Program-made: the position numbers and the translations under genes
Shown: positions 17,226 through 24,809 of the stretch, piece after piece
How the letters are laid out: the number at the start of each line of letters is the position of its first letter
How positions within the stretch are numbered: the first letter of the stretch is position 1
DNA from: DASYLJ01 sp964432595
GTDB lineage: Bacteria; Desulfobacterota; Binatia; DP-6
Direction: 5' to 3'
Assembly (NCBI GenBank): GCA_964432595.1
Contig: CAYSOF010000005.1
Coordinates: forward strand, 186,001-250,000
Length of the DNA: 64,000 bases
The notes under the pieces: generated by a model
The model's database searches: none
The model's input: only the letters and a program-made list of their open reading frames with translations
Told to the model about the DNA's origin: nothing

Positions 17226-18158
17226 GTGCCCACTCAGCCAGGAATGATTTCGAAATCGCGCATCGCAATCGGGCTCTTCGCACTGGCCTCCCTCCTTCCC
17301 GCAGCACCGGCCCGTGCCCTGCTCTGCGGCGACGGCGTGCTCGATACGCTCCTGCTCGAGCAATGCGACGACGGCAACAACCTGCCTGGCGATTGTTGCT
17401 CACCACTCTGTCAGTTCGAGTCGTCCGCGACCGTCTGCCGCGCGTCGACCGGGGCGTGCGATCCCGCCGAGACCTGCACCGGTGAGAGCGACGTCTGCCC
17501 GGCCGACGTCACGCGTCCCGACGGCGACGGCGACCAGGTGTGCGACGAAGACGATCTGTGCCCCCTCGTCGCCGATCCGGCACAGGCCGACGTCGACGTG
17601 GACGGTATCGGCGACGCCTGCGACGCCTGCATCAACCCTGCCGGCACGGAGCTGGTCGGAACCCGGCTCTCGCTGACGAAGCTCACCGCGCCGGGCGGCG
17701 ACGACCGCATGCGCCTTCGCGTCAGCGCCATGCTGCCGCGAGGTCCCGCCCTGAATCCGATCGCGACCGGCCTCACCCTCCTCATCTCCGACGCCATCGA
17801 CACGATCGCGGTCGCCGCGACCATTCCGGGCGGCGACTTCGACCGCGCGACGCGCACCGGGTGGCAGGTCAACGCGGGCGGCAACGTCTTCAACTTCCGC
17901 AGCCAGAGCGACGACCCGGCCCTCGCGGGCGTTCGGCGGATCACCCTGAAGGCGGATGCGAGCCGCTCCAGGGTGCGCCTCGTCGTCCTCGGGCGCGATT
18001 CGATCTACGGACGTCCGTCGGCCACGCCGATCCGGGTGACGGCGAACTTCAACCCGACCGTGCCGGGGCAGTGCGCGGAGACCGATTTTCCGGTGTTCAC
18101 CGGGCCGCCCCCGCGCTGCATGTACCTGAACTCGGGCGCACGCCTCACCTGCCGGTAG
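17226..18158 (+). CDS. Exported protein with Cys-rich repeat and thrombospondin type 3 repeats, 310 aa
   Basis: GTG at 17226 has GGGAGG seven bases upstream; ATG 17244 has none at proper distance. The signal peptide ends in APARA before LLCGDG. Residues about 33-65 match the Myxococcus-type Cys-rich module (CGDGVLDT, then EQCDDGNNLPGDCC). Next comes a Cys-rich stretch, then Asp-rich Ca-binding thrombospondin-3 repeats (DGDGDQVCDEDDLCP and DVDVDGIGDACDAC, about 95-135). The C-terminal 170 residues form an unassigned beta-rich domain. It is a calcium-stabilised surface or secreted protein with no catalytic motif. Confidence 0.82.
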   Translation: MPTQPGMISKSRIAIGLFALASLLPAAPARALLCGDGVLDTLLLEQCDDGNNLPGDCCSPLCQFESSATVCRASTGACDPAETCTGESDVCPADVTRPDGDGDQVCDEDDLCPLVADPAQADVDVDGIGDACDACINPAGTELVGTRLSLTKLTAPGGDDRMRLRVSAMLPRGPALNPIATGLTLLISDAIDTIAVAATIPGGDFDRATRTGWQVNAGGNVFNFRSQSDDPALAGVRRITLKADASRSRVRLVVLGRDSIYGRPSATPIRVTANFNPTVPGQCAETDFPVFTGPPPRCMYLNSGARLTCR

Positions 18159-18199
18159 CAGCGGCCGCTTGACGCTGCCGGGCCGCTCGCGGTACCGGC

Positions 18200-18212
18200 T
18201 TAACAGTGTCAA
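18200..18212 (+). promoter_or_regulatory. Candidate operator, copy 1
   Basis: TTAACAGTGTCAA is a near-perfect 13-bp palindrome (TTRACA-N-TGTYAA) covering the GTG start of the TetR gene. A related inverted copy occurs at 18811-18823. The overlap with the start suggests a leaderless or near-leaderless autoregulated transcript. Confidence 0.5.
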
Positions 18213-18823
18213 CCTCCGTCGCGCTCCGGAAGCGACGCGGCGACCTCAAGACCGCGATCCTCCGTGCCGCACGCCGCCTCTATCTCGCGGGCGGCGCCGA
18301 CGCGGTGTCCGCGCGGAAGATCGCCCAGACCGTCGGCGTCAGCGCCACCACGATCTACCTCCACTTCGAGAGCATCGAGGACCTCCTCGAGCATCTCCGG
18401 ATGGAGGGCCACGCGCTCCTCGCCGAGTATCTGAACGGCGTCGACCCGGCGCTGCCGGCGCTCGACGGCATCCGCGCGATGGGCCGCGCCTACCACCGCT
18501 TCGGCGTGGAGAATCCTGCCTGGTTCACGCTGATGTTCCCGGCACAGAGCGCACGCCCGCCGCGGCGCGAAGCGGTGCAGCGCGAGATGTTCACGCTGAT
18601 GCTGCTGCGCGACCGCGTCCAACGCGGCGTGGACGCCGGCGCGCTCCGCTCCGACCTCGACGTCATGACGACGACGAACGCGATGTGGGCACAGATCCAC
18701 GGCGTCACCGCCCTCACGGTCGCGGGCCTCTTGGTCGCGACGTCGGCCGGCCACGCCGACGCCGTCCGCGACGCGACCCTCGACGCCGTCGTCGCCTGGC
18801 TCCGACCAACTGAACACCGTTAA
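18206..18823 (+). CDS. TetR family regulator, 205 aa
   Basis: Helix-turn-helix at about residues 15-60: LKTAILRAARRLYLAGGADA, VSARKIAQTVGVSATTIYLHF. The C-terminal domain contains FTLMFPAQSARPP and resembles the TetR_C_33/WHG group, with unknown ligand. The start is GTG, inside the candidate operator. The TAA stop is inside the second operator copy, 17 bases before the next gene. It is the likely repressor of the Fe-S/SCP2, hydrolase and cytochrome operon. Confidence 0.92.
   Translation: MSTSVALRKRRGDLKTAILRAARRLYLAGGADAVSARKIAQTVGVSATTIYLHFESIEDLLEHLRMEGHALLAEYLNGVDPALPALDGIRAMGRAYHRFGVENPAWFTLMFPAQSARPPRREAVQREMFTLMLLRDRVQRGVDAGALRSDLDVMTTTNAMWAQIHGVTALTVAGLLVATSAGHADAVRDATLDAVVAWLRPTEHR
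18811..18823 (+). promoter_or_regulatory. Candidate operator, copy 2
   Basis: TGAACACCGTTAA read on the minus strand is TTAACGGTGTTCA, identical to copy 1 at 10 of 13 positions. It lies over the TetR stop codon and 17 bases before the ATG at 18840, so it could control an internal promoter for the enzyme genes. Confidence 0.5.
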
Positions 18824-18839
18824 CCAATCCGAGGTCGCC

Positions 18840-20390
18840 ATGGGTGCTCCCACTCCCCGCTCCCACACCGACTGGCCCTTTCCCTTCCCGGCGCCGGGCA
18901 AGGCGAAGCCGGCGCGCCCGGACGGCGTCGCCCCGCCGGCCGCCTGGCGCTGGCCCTACCGCGACGTCGACGGCGCGATCGCCCCGCACCGGGGCGTGCC
19001 GGCCCCCGTCGCCCTCGACGCCTTCAAACGCGAGGTGCTCGGCTGGGCCGACGACGTCGGGGTGATCTCGATCGACGATCCCGCCATCGCCCACGAGCGC
19101 GAGGAGGTCCTCTACGTCTACCCGCACGCGCGCTCGCTGGTCTGCCTGATCGGCGAGGAGAACAAGGCCGCGATGCAGTCGCGCTACCTGCCGACGGCGA
19201 ACCACGAGCTCTACTCATGCGAGGAGCGCATCTTCCAGATGGGTCACCGCACGGTGAAGTACCTGAACGCGCTCGGCGGCGAGGGCCTCACCACGACGAT
19301 CGGCTGGCCGCAGGAGGTGAGCCAGCGCTGGGCCGACAAGATCTGGCCGCTCAGCCACAAGCTCGTCGCGCAGGCGGCCGGGCTCGGCGTGATCGGCACC
19401 AGCCGCAACTTCCTGCACACGCGGTTCGGCGCGTACTGCCTGATCGACACCGTCGTGACGAACCTCGAGTGGCCGTCGTACGACGCGCCCACCGCGTGGA
19501 ACCCGTGCCTCACCTGCAATCTCTGCGTGGCATCGTGCCCCACCGAGGCGATCCGCGCCGACGGCACGTTCGACTTCTTCGCCTGCTACAACCACACGTA
19601 CCGCGATTCGATCCCGGGCTTCCTCGACCTCGTCGGCGATCTCGTCGAGCGCTCGCCGCGCGCGTTCCGCAAGCGCTGGGCCGACAACGAGATCGCGGCG
19701 TTGTGGCAGGCCCTGGCGTTCAAGGTCGAGTACCGCTGCTTCAACTGCGTCGCGACCTGCCCCGCCGAGATCGAGTCGGCCTTCCATGGCGACAAGCAGG
19801 TCCGCCGCCAGTACCTCGACGAGACGCTGAAGCCGCTGACGCACACGCGGTCGGTCGAGGACGCGCAGTTCGTGCTCGACACGCCGAGCGCGCGCGAGCG
19901 GCACGGCATCGCGCCCGGCGACTGGCGCACGCCGATCGACCGCGCCGGCCGCTCGTGGCAGGGCGTGCGCCTCGTCAACATGCGACGCATCCGCACGCAG
20001 AACGTCGACGCGATGATGCGCTGGATGCCGCAGTACTTCCGGCCGTCGGAGGCGAAGGGCCTCGACTGCACGGTCCAGTTCGACCTCACCGGTCCGGGCG
20101 GCGGGCAGTGGACGATGCGGATCGCCGACCAGCGCTGCGAGATGCGTCCCGGCGCCGCCGAGCGCGCCGATCTCGTGATCCGCACGCGCGCGACGCTCTG
20201 GCTCGGCGTCCACCGCGGCGATGCGAGCCCCGTGCTGGCGCTCCTCACCGGACGGATCCGCCTGCGCGGACGGCGCGCGCTGTTCCTGCGCTTCCCGGCG
20301 CTGTTCGGGCACGAGCCGCCGGGCACGTGGCTGCATCGCGCCGCGTTCCATTTGCGACGCCGCTTCCGACCGCGCACGGAGACCCGATGA
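18840..20390 (+). CDS. QueG-like double [4Fe-4S] oxidoreductase fused to SCP2 domain, 516 aa
   Basis: Residues about 60-310 resemble the epoxyqueuosine reductase/reductive-dehalogenase group. Cluster 1 is Cys223, 226, 229 and 233 (CLTCNLCVASCP). Cluster 2 is Cys249 (FFACYNH) plus Cys300, 303 and 307 (CFNCVATCP), the same two-cluster layout as QueG. Residues about 375-490 are an SCP2 sterol-carrier-type lipid-binding domain (ADLVIRTRATLWLGVHRGD, then ALLTGRIRLRG). The fusion suggests reduction of a bound hydrophobic molecule, possibly with a corrinoid as in QueG; no twin-arginine signal is seen. GAGG precedes ATG. Its stop overlaps the next ATG (ATGA). A queuosine role is unlikely given the SCP2 domain. 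Confidence 0.85.
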   Translation: MGAPTPRSHTDWPFPFPAPGKAKPARPDGVAPPAAWRWPYRDVDGAIAPHRGVPAPVALDAFKREVLGWADDVGVISIDDPAIAHEREEVLYVYPHARSLVCLIGEENKAAMQSRYLPTANHELYSCEERIFQMGHRTVKYLNALGGEGLTTTIGWPQEVSQRWADKIWPLSHKLVAQAAGLGVIGTSRNFLHTRFGAYCLIDTVVTNLEWPSYDAPTAWNPCLTCNLCVASCPTEAIRADGTFDFFACYNHTYRDSIPGFLDLVGDLVERSPRAFRKRWADNEIAALWQALAFKVEYRCFNCVATCPAEIESAFHGDKQVRRQYLDETLKPLTHTRSVEDAQFVLDTPSARERHGIAPGDWRTPIDRAGRSWQGVRLVNMRRIRTQNVDAMMRWMPQYFRPSEAKGLDCTVQFDLTGPGGGQWTMRIADQRCEMRPGAAERADLVIRTRATLWLGVHRGDASPVLALLTGRIRLRGRRALFLRFPALFGHEPPGTWLHRAAFHLRRRFRPRTETR

Positions 20391-21256
20391 CGACACGCAC
20401 GATCGCCACCCCGAACGTCACCTTCGAGGCCGTCGAGGCAGGGAGCGGCCCGCTCGTGCTCTGCCTGCACGGCTTTCCGGATCAGGCGCAGTCGTTCCGT
20501 CACCAGCTGCCCGCGCTGGCCGCCGCCGGTTTCCACGCCGTCGCGCCGTACATGCGCGGCTACGCGCCCACGAGCGCGCCGCGGGACGGCCGCTACGACG
20601 CGCTCGCCCTCGGGGAGGACGTCGGCGCGCTGATCGAGGCGCTCGGCTACGACGACGCCGTCGTGTTCGGGCACGACTGGGGCGCGGCGGCGACGTACTT
20701 CGGCGCGCTGCTGTCGCCGCAGCGTATCCGGCGCATCGTCACCGCGGCGGTCCCGTACGGCCCGCGCTTCTTCCAGGCGTTCACGCGCGACTACGACCAG
20801 CAGCGGCGCTCCTGGTACATGATGTTCTTCCAGCAGGCGCTCGCCGACGTCGCCATGCGCCACGACGACTTCGCGATGATCGACCGCCTCGTCGCCGACT
20901 GGTCGCCGGGATGGACGTGGCCCGCCGAGGATCGCGAGGCCACGAAGGCGACGTTCCGCCGCCCCGGCACGCTCGAGGCCGCGCTCGGGTACTACCGCGC
21001 CACCATGGGTCCCGCCTTCGCCGATCCCGCCGTCCTCGACGCGAACGCCCAGGGCATGACGGCGCGGCTTCCGATGCCCGGGCTCATGCTCCATGGCGCG
21101 AACGACGGCTGCATCGGCGCGGATCTCCTGGAGGGCATGGCGGACTACTTCCCCGCCGGCCTGCAGATCGAAATCGTGCCCGGCGCCGGTCACTTCGTGC
21201 ACCAGGAGCAGCCCGACGTCGTGAACCGCCTCGTGCTCGACTTCCTGCGCGCGTGA
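20387..21256 (+). CDS. Alpha/beta hydrolase, epoxide-hydrolase-like, 289 aa
   Basis: LCLHGFPDQAQSFRHQL gives the oxyanion HGFP motif, FGHDWGA the Asp nucleophile about residue 100, and a C-terminal GAGHFVHQE the catalytic His. An Asp nucleophile (HDWG rather than HSxG) is typical of epoxide hydrolases and haloalkane dehalogenases, acting through an ester intermediate. Epoxide hydrolysis is the better guess because of the HGFPD segment; halide-binding residues were not assessed. ATG overlaps the previous TGA and the stop overlaps the next GTG, so it is tightly coupled to its neighbours. Confidence 0.88.
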   Translation: MTTRTIATPNVTFEAVEAGSGPLVLCLHGFPDQAQSFRHQLPALAAAGFHAVAPYMRGYAPTSAPRDGRYDALALGEDVGALIEALGYDDAVVFGHDWGAAATYFGALLSPQRIRRIVTAAVPYGPRFFQAFTRDYDQQRRSWYMMFFQQALADVAMRHDDFAMIDRLVADWSPGWTWPAEDREATKATFRRPGTLEAALGYYRATMGPAFADPAVLDANAQGMTARLPMPGLMLHGANDGCIGADLLEGMADYFPAGLQIEIVPGAGHFVHQEQPDVVNRLVLDFLRA

Positions 21257-23211
21257 GGACGGTCCTCCTCGCGCTGCTGATCGCGACCGCTTCGGCCGCG
21301 GCACCGCCGCCGGAGGACACCGCGCTCTACCGCGAGTGGTGCGCCCGCTGCCACGGCGAGCGCGGCGACGGCCGCGGTCCCGCCGCGGCGGCGCTGCGCT
21401 GGAACGGCCAACCACCGCGCGACTTCACGGCCGGCCGCTTCAAGGTGCGGAGCACGCCGTCGGGGCAGGCGCCGACCGACGACGACCTGGCGCGCACGAT
21501 CCGGCGCGGCCTGCCCGGCACGAGCATGCCGTACTTCGGCGACCTGCTGGACGACGCCGCCATCCGTCGCCTCGTCGGCGTCGTGCGCGGCTTCGCGACG
21601 ACGCCGCGTCCCGCCGGCATCCCGGTGGACCTCGGCGTCGAGCCGCCCGACGACGCCGCCAGCCGCGCCCGCGGCGCCGAGCGCTACCGCGACCTCGGAT
21701 GCGCCGCCTGCCACGGCGATCGGGGACGCGGCGACGGTCCCGCCGCGGCGCAGCTGCGCGCCGCCGACGGCACGCCGCTGCCGGCGGCGGACCTCGGCCG
21801 GCCGTGGACGTTCCGCGGCGGCGCGACCGCGCCCGACGTCGCGCTGCGGCTCGCGACCGGGCTCGCGGGCACCCCGATGCCCGGCTACCTCGACGTCGCG
21901 TCGGCGGCCGATCTCTGGGACGTCGCGCACTGGGTCGGGTCGATCGCCGTCGCGCCGTCGCTGCGTGCCGCCGCGGTCGCCATGGCGCGTGCCGAGCCCG
22001 GTGCCGGCGAGCAGCCGGTCGCGCGTGGGGCGTACGTCATGAAGTCGAGCACCTGCTTCCTCTGCCACGTGCAGATGAACCCGGACGGCTCGTACGCCGA
22101 GGGGAGCTTCGGCGCCGGCGGCATGCGCGTCACCATCACGCATACGGCGACGCTGTACTCGCGCAACCTGACGCCCGACGACGAGAGCGGGCTCGGACGC
22201 TGGAGCGCCGGCGACCTCCGTCGCGCGCTGCGTGACGGCCGCACGCCGGCCGGCCGCGTGCTGAACCCGCTCGACATGCCGTGGACGCTGACGGCCGGCC
22301 TCACCGACGGCGACGTCGACGCGATGCACGCGTACCTGCGCACGCTACCGCCCGTGTCGAACCTCGTGCCGCCGCCGGAGGCGCCGTCGCTCACGGACGG
22401 CATCGCGGGCAAGCTCGGACTCATCGTGCGCGGCGCCCCCGTCGACGGCGGCTTCTGGCCGGGCAACGCCGGCCGACCGCTCGCGGACCGCGAGGCCGCC
22501 CCGCCGACGGACGACCCGACGACCGAGGCCTGGCTCGCGCTCGCGTGCCTCGCGCTGTCCGTCGTCCACGTCGTGCTGCGCGGGCGCCGGCATCGGCTGG
22601 AGGCATTCGCCGTCGGCGGCATGCTGTTCGCGGTCGCGTTCGTCTACGCGTGGCCGCCGCTGCGCTGGATGCCGGCCGCGCTCGTGCGTGCCGACCCGCC
22701 GTGGCGCGGCGTGGCCGGCGTGCTGGGCCTGCCGCCCCTGCGGCCGCCGCCCGCGCCGCGCGCCGGCGAGGACACGGACGCGACCGTGCTCGCACGGCGC
22801 GGCCGCTACGTCGCGACGATCGGGACGTGCCCGCTCTGTCACACGGCCGGTCCGAACTCGAACCGCCTGTGGCAGCCCTTCGACGACATGGCCGGCGGGC
22901 TGCGCGTCCGCTGGCGCGTCTTCGGCACGACGTGGTCGCGCAACCTGACGCCCGATCCCGAGACGGGGCTCGGCGCCTGGAGCACGGAGGAGATCGTCCG
23001 CGCGATCACGAGCGGCCTCGCACGCGACGGCCGCACCATGCACTGGCAGGCCATGCCGTGGGACCACTTCGCGAACTTCCGTCCCGAAGACCTCGAGGCG
23101 CTGGTCGCCTACCTGCGGCAGCTGCCGCCGGTGCGGCACGCAGTCCCGGTCCCGGTGCCGCCGCGCGACGGCGACCCCGAGGCCGACACGTTCACGTTCG
23201 GTCCGTCGTAG
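21253..23211 (+). CDS. Tetrahaem c-type cytochrome with two internal membrane helices, 652 aa
   Basis: GTG start overlapping the hydrolase stop, then a signal peptide (VLLALLIATASAAA). Four CxxCH haem sites: Cys30-His34, Cys150-His154, Cys268-His272 and Cys526-His530. The first two are in short class-I-like domains (GERGDGRGPAA and GDRGRGDGPAA repeat). The last two are in larger domains sharing SRNLTPD and a later GLGxWS, as in alcohol-dehydrogenase cytochrome subunits. Two hydrophobic stretches (about 424-442 and 451-470) lie between haems 3 and 4. It probably passes periplasmic electrons to the respiratory chain for an oxidation in this operon. Confidence 0.9.
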   Translation: MRTVLLALLIATASAAAPPPEDTALYREWCARCHGERGDGRGPAAAALRWNGQPPRDFTAGRFKVRSTPSGQAPTDDDLARTIRRGLPGTSMPYFGDLLDDAAIRRLVGVVRGFATTPRPAGIPVDLGVEPPDDAASRARGAERYRDLGCAACHGDRGRGDGPAAAQLRAADGTPLPAADLGRPWTFRGGATAPDVALRLATGLAGTPMPGYLDVASAADLWDVAHWVGSIAVAPSLRAAAVAMARAEPGAGEQPVARGAYVMKSSTCFLCHVQMNPDGSYAEGSFGAGGMRVTITHTATLYSRNLTPDDESGLGRWSAGDLRRALRDGRTPAGRVLNPLDMPWTLTAGLTDGDVDAMHAYLRTLPPVSNLVPPPEAPSLTDGIAGKLGLIVRGAPVDGGFWPGNAGRPLADREAAPPTDDPTTEAWLALACLALSVVHVVLRGRRHRLEAFAVGGMLFAVAFVYAWPPLRWMPAALVRADPPWRGVAGVLGLPPLRPPPAPRAGEDTDATVLARRGRYVATIGTCPLCHTAGPNSNRLWQPFDDMAGGLRVRWRVFGTTWSRNLTPDPETGLGAWSTEEIVRAITSGLARDGRTMHWQAMPWDHFANFRPEDLEALVAYLRQLPPVRHAVPVPVPPRDGDPEADTFTFGPS

Positions 23212-23695
23212 CGGGCGCCATCGCCTCGATCAGCGCCAGCGTCTCGCGCAGCATGACGGCGACGAACGACAGCGCCTCGTAGTCGGTCTGCGCGAACGCC
23301 TCGCGCGTCGCGTGGAGCCACTCGGCGTGGATGTCGGGCGTCGCGGCGATCAGCGGCATCACGCGGAGCGCGCGCAACGTGCCGAGCAGCATCTCCTCGT
23401 GCACCAGGTCGTCCCGGGTCGGCTCGTGTCCGTGCATCCGCACGTAGAGCCGGGCGTTCGGATTCGGATGCCAGGTCTGCGCGATGGTCGTTTCCACCGC
23501 GCGGCTGACGACGCGCGCCTTCACCTCGCGCTCGACGACGTCGACCAGGACCGCGCGGTCGTTCTGCGGCATGTTCACGAACGCGTCGATCCAACGCGCC
23601 ATCAACGGGTCTTCGAGCACCCCGTCGACGATCGCGGCACCGGCGTCGAGCATCGCGCGCAGCGCCTCGATCGGGTTGCCGGCATCTGGACGCAT
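23192..23695 (-). CDS. Soluble helical protein of unknown function, 167 aa
   Basis: No family recognised. The sequence is helical with a motif-like centre AQTWHPNPNARLYVRMHGHEP and HEEMLLGTLRALRVMPLI. His and Glu are abundant, but no known metal pattern is evident. ATG lies five bases after the TGA of the ABM gene, so it is the last gene of a five-gene minus-strand operon. Its 3' end overlaps the cytochrome gene by 20 bases on the other strand. Confidence 0.68.
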   Translation of the reverse strand: MRPDAGNPIEALRAMLDAGAAIVDGVLEDPLMARWIDAFVNMPQNDRAVLVDVVEREVKARVVSRAVETTIAQTWHPNPNARLYVRMHGHEPTRDDLVHEEMLLGTLRALRVMPLIAATPDIHAEWLHATREAFAQTDYEALSFVAVMLRETLALIEAMAPATTDRT

Positions 23696-23699
23696 GACG

Positions 23700-23996
23700 T
23701 CACCCCCGCGCGGCGATCTCCTCGAACATCACGATGTCCGGACGACCCGCGAGCATCGTCCCGGCGGCACCGAAGAATTCCGCCATGGCGGCGCTGCCGC
23801 CGTGGGCGGCGAAGGCCGCCTGATCCGCGTACGACTCGTAGAACACGAAGGTCGTCGGGTCGGCCATCGAACGATGGAGCGTGTAGGCCGTCGTGCCCGG
23901 CTCGTTGGCGGTCACGTGGGCGATCATCTTCTTCGCGGCGGCGACGAAGTCGTCTTCTTTTCCGGGCTGCACCTTCAGGGTGGCGATCACGATCAT
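23700..23996 (-). CDS. ABM-family (antibiotic biosynthesis monooxygenase) protein, 98 aa
   Basis: A dimeric ferredoxin-like-fold protein: MIVIATLKVQPGKEDDFVAA, NEPGTTAYTLHRS, FVFYESYADQAAFAAH are standard ABM segments. Members act as cofactor-free quinol or aromatic monooxygenases, haem-degrading enzymes, or have no known reaction. GAGGAGA precedes ATG by five bases. It sits between a crotonase and an unknown gene in an acyl-CoA-type operon, consistent with a role in degrading an aromatic or polyketide-like compound (inference). Confidence 0.9.
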   Translation of the reverse strand: MIVIATLKVQPGKEDDFVAAAKKMIAHVTANEPGTTAYTLHRSMADPTTFVFYESYADQAAFAAHGGSAAMAEFFGAAGTMLAGRPDIVMFEEIAARG

Positions 23997-24014
23997 CGAG
24001 TTCTCCTCGGGCGG

Positions 24015-24809
24015 TCAGCGCCCCTTGAATGCCGGCGGCCGCTTCTCGCGCAGCGCCGCCAGCGCCTCCTGGTGGTCCTCGCTCTGGAACGTCACCAGCT
24101 CGAGGGCGGTCGACGTGTCGAACGCGACGTTGAGCGCGTCCTTCACGAGCTTGTTCACGGCGAGCTTCGTGTAGCGCACGGCGAGCGGCGCGCCGGCCGC
24201 GAGCCGCGCGGCGAACGCCATCGCCTCACGGTCGAGGTCGGCGGCCGGCACCACGCGGTTCACGAGGCCGATGCGCTCGGCCTCGGCCGCGGGCAGCGGA
24301 TCGCCCGTCAGCAGGTACTGCTTCGCGCGCGCCGGGCCGACGGCGAGCGGCCAGATGGCGACGCCCCCGTCGCCGGCCACGATGCCGACGCGCACGTGCG
24401 GATCGCCGATCGTCGCGGTGTCGGCCATGAAGATCACGTCGCACAGCAGCGCGATCGACGCACCGAGCCCCATCGCATGGCCGTTCAGCGCGGCCACGAT
24501 GGGCACCTCGACGTCGAGCAGGTCCCAGATGAGCTGCTTCGCGTCGCGGCGGAGCGCGTCGGCGCGGCCCGGCGCCCGCAGCTCGGGGAACCAGGCGAAG
24601 TCCCCGCCCGCGCTGAACGCACGGCCCTCCCCCGTGAGCAGCACCGCGCGTGCGCGATCCTCGCGCCGGAGCGTCGCGAACAGGCGCGTGAGGTCGTCGT
24701 GCATCGCCCCGTCGACCGCGTTCATGGGGCTGGTCGGATGCGCGATGACGACGCGCAGCACGTCGCCGACGTACTCGAGCCGCAGCGTCGTGAAGTCGGT
24801 CGCGCTCAT
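24015..24809 (-). CDS. Crotonase-fold enoyl-CoA hydratase/isomerase family protein, 264 aa
   Basis: FSAGGDFAWFPE (about residues 67-78) and NGHAMGLGASIALLCDVIF (about 108-126) form the CoA and oxyanion pocket. The residue at the hydratase Glu144 position is not Glu. VRVGIVAGDGGVAIWPLAVG carries an Asp near the isomerase position. It is likely a beta-oxidation-type step on an acyl-CoA. ATG overlaps the stop of the flavoenzyme gene upstream (ATGA). Confidence 0.88.
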   Translation of the reverse strand: MSATDFTTLRLEYVGDVLRVVIAHPTSPMNAVDGAMHDDLTRLFATLRREDRARAVLLTGEGRAFSAGGDFAWFPELRAPGRADALRRDAKQLIWDLLDVEVPIVAALNGHAMGLGASIALLCDVIFMADTATIGDPHVRVGIVAGDGGVAIWPLAVGPARAKQYLLTGDPLPAAEAERIGLVNRVVPAADLDREAMAFAARLAAGAPLAVRYTKLAVNKLVKDALNVAFDTSTALELVTFQSEDHQEALAALREKRPPAFKGR

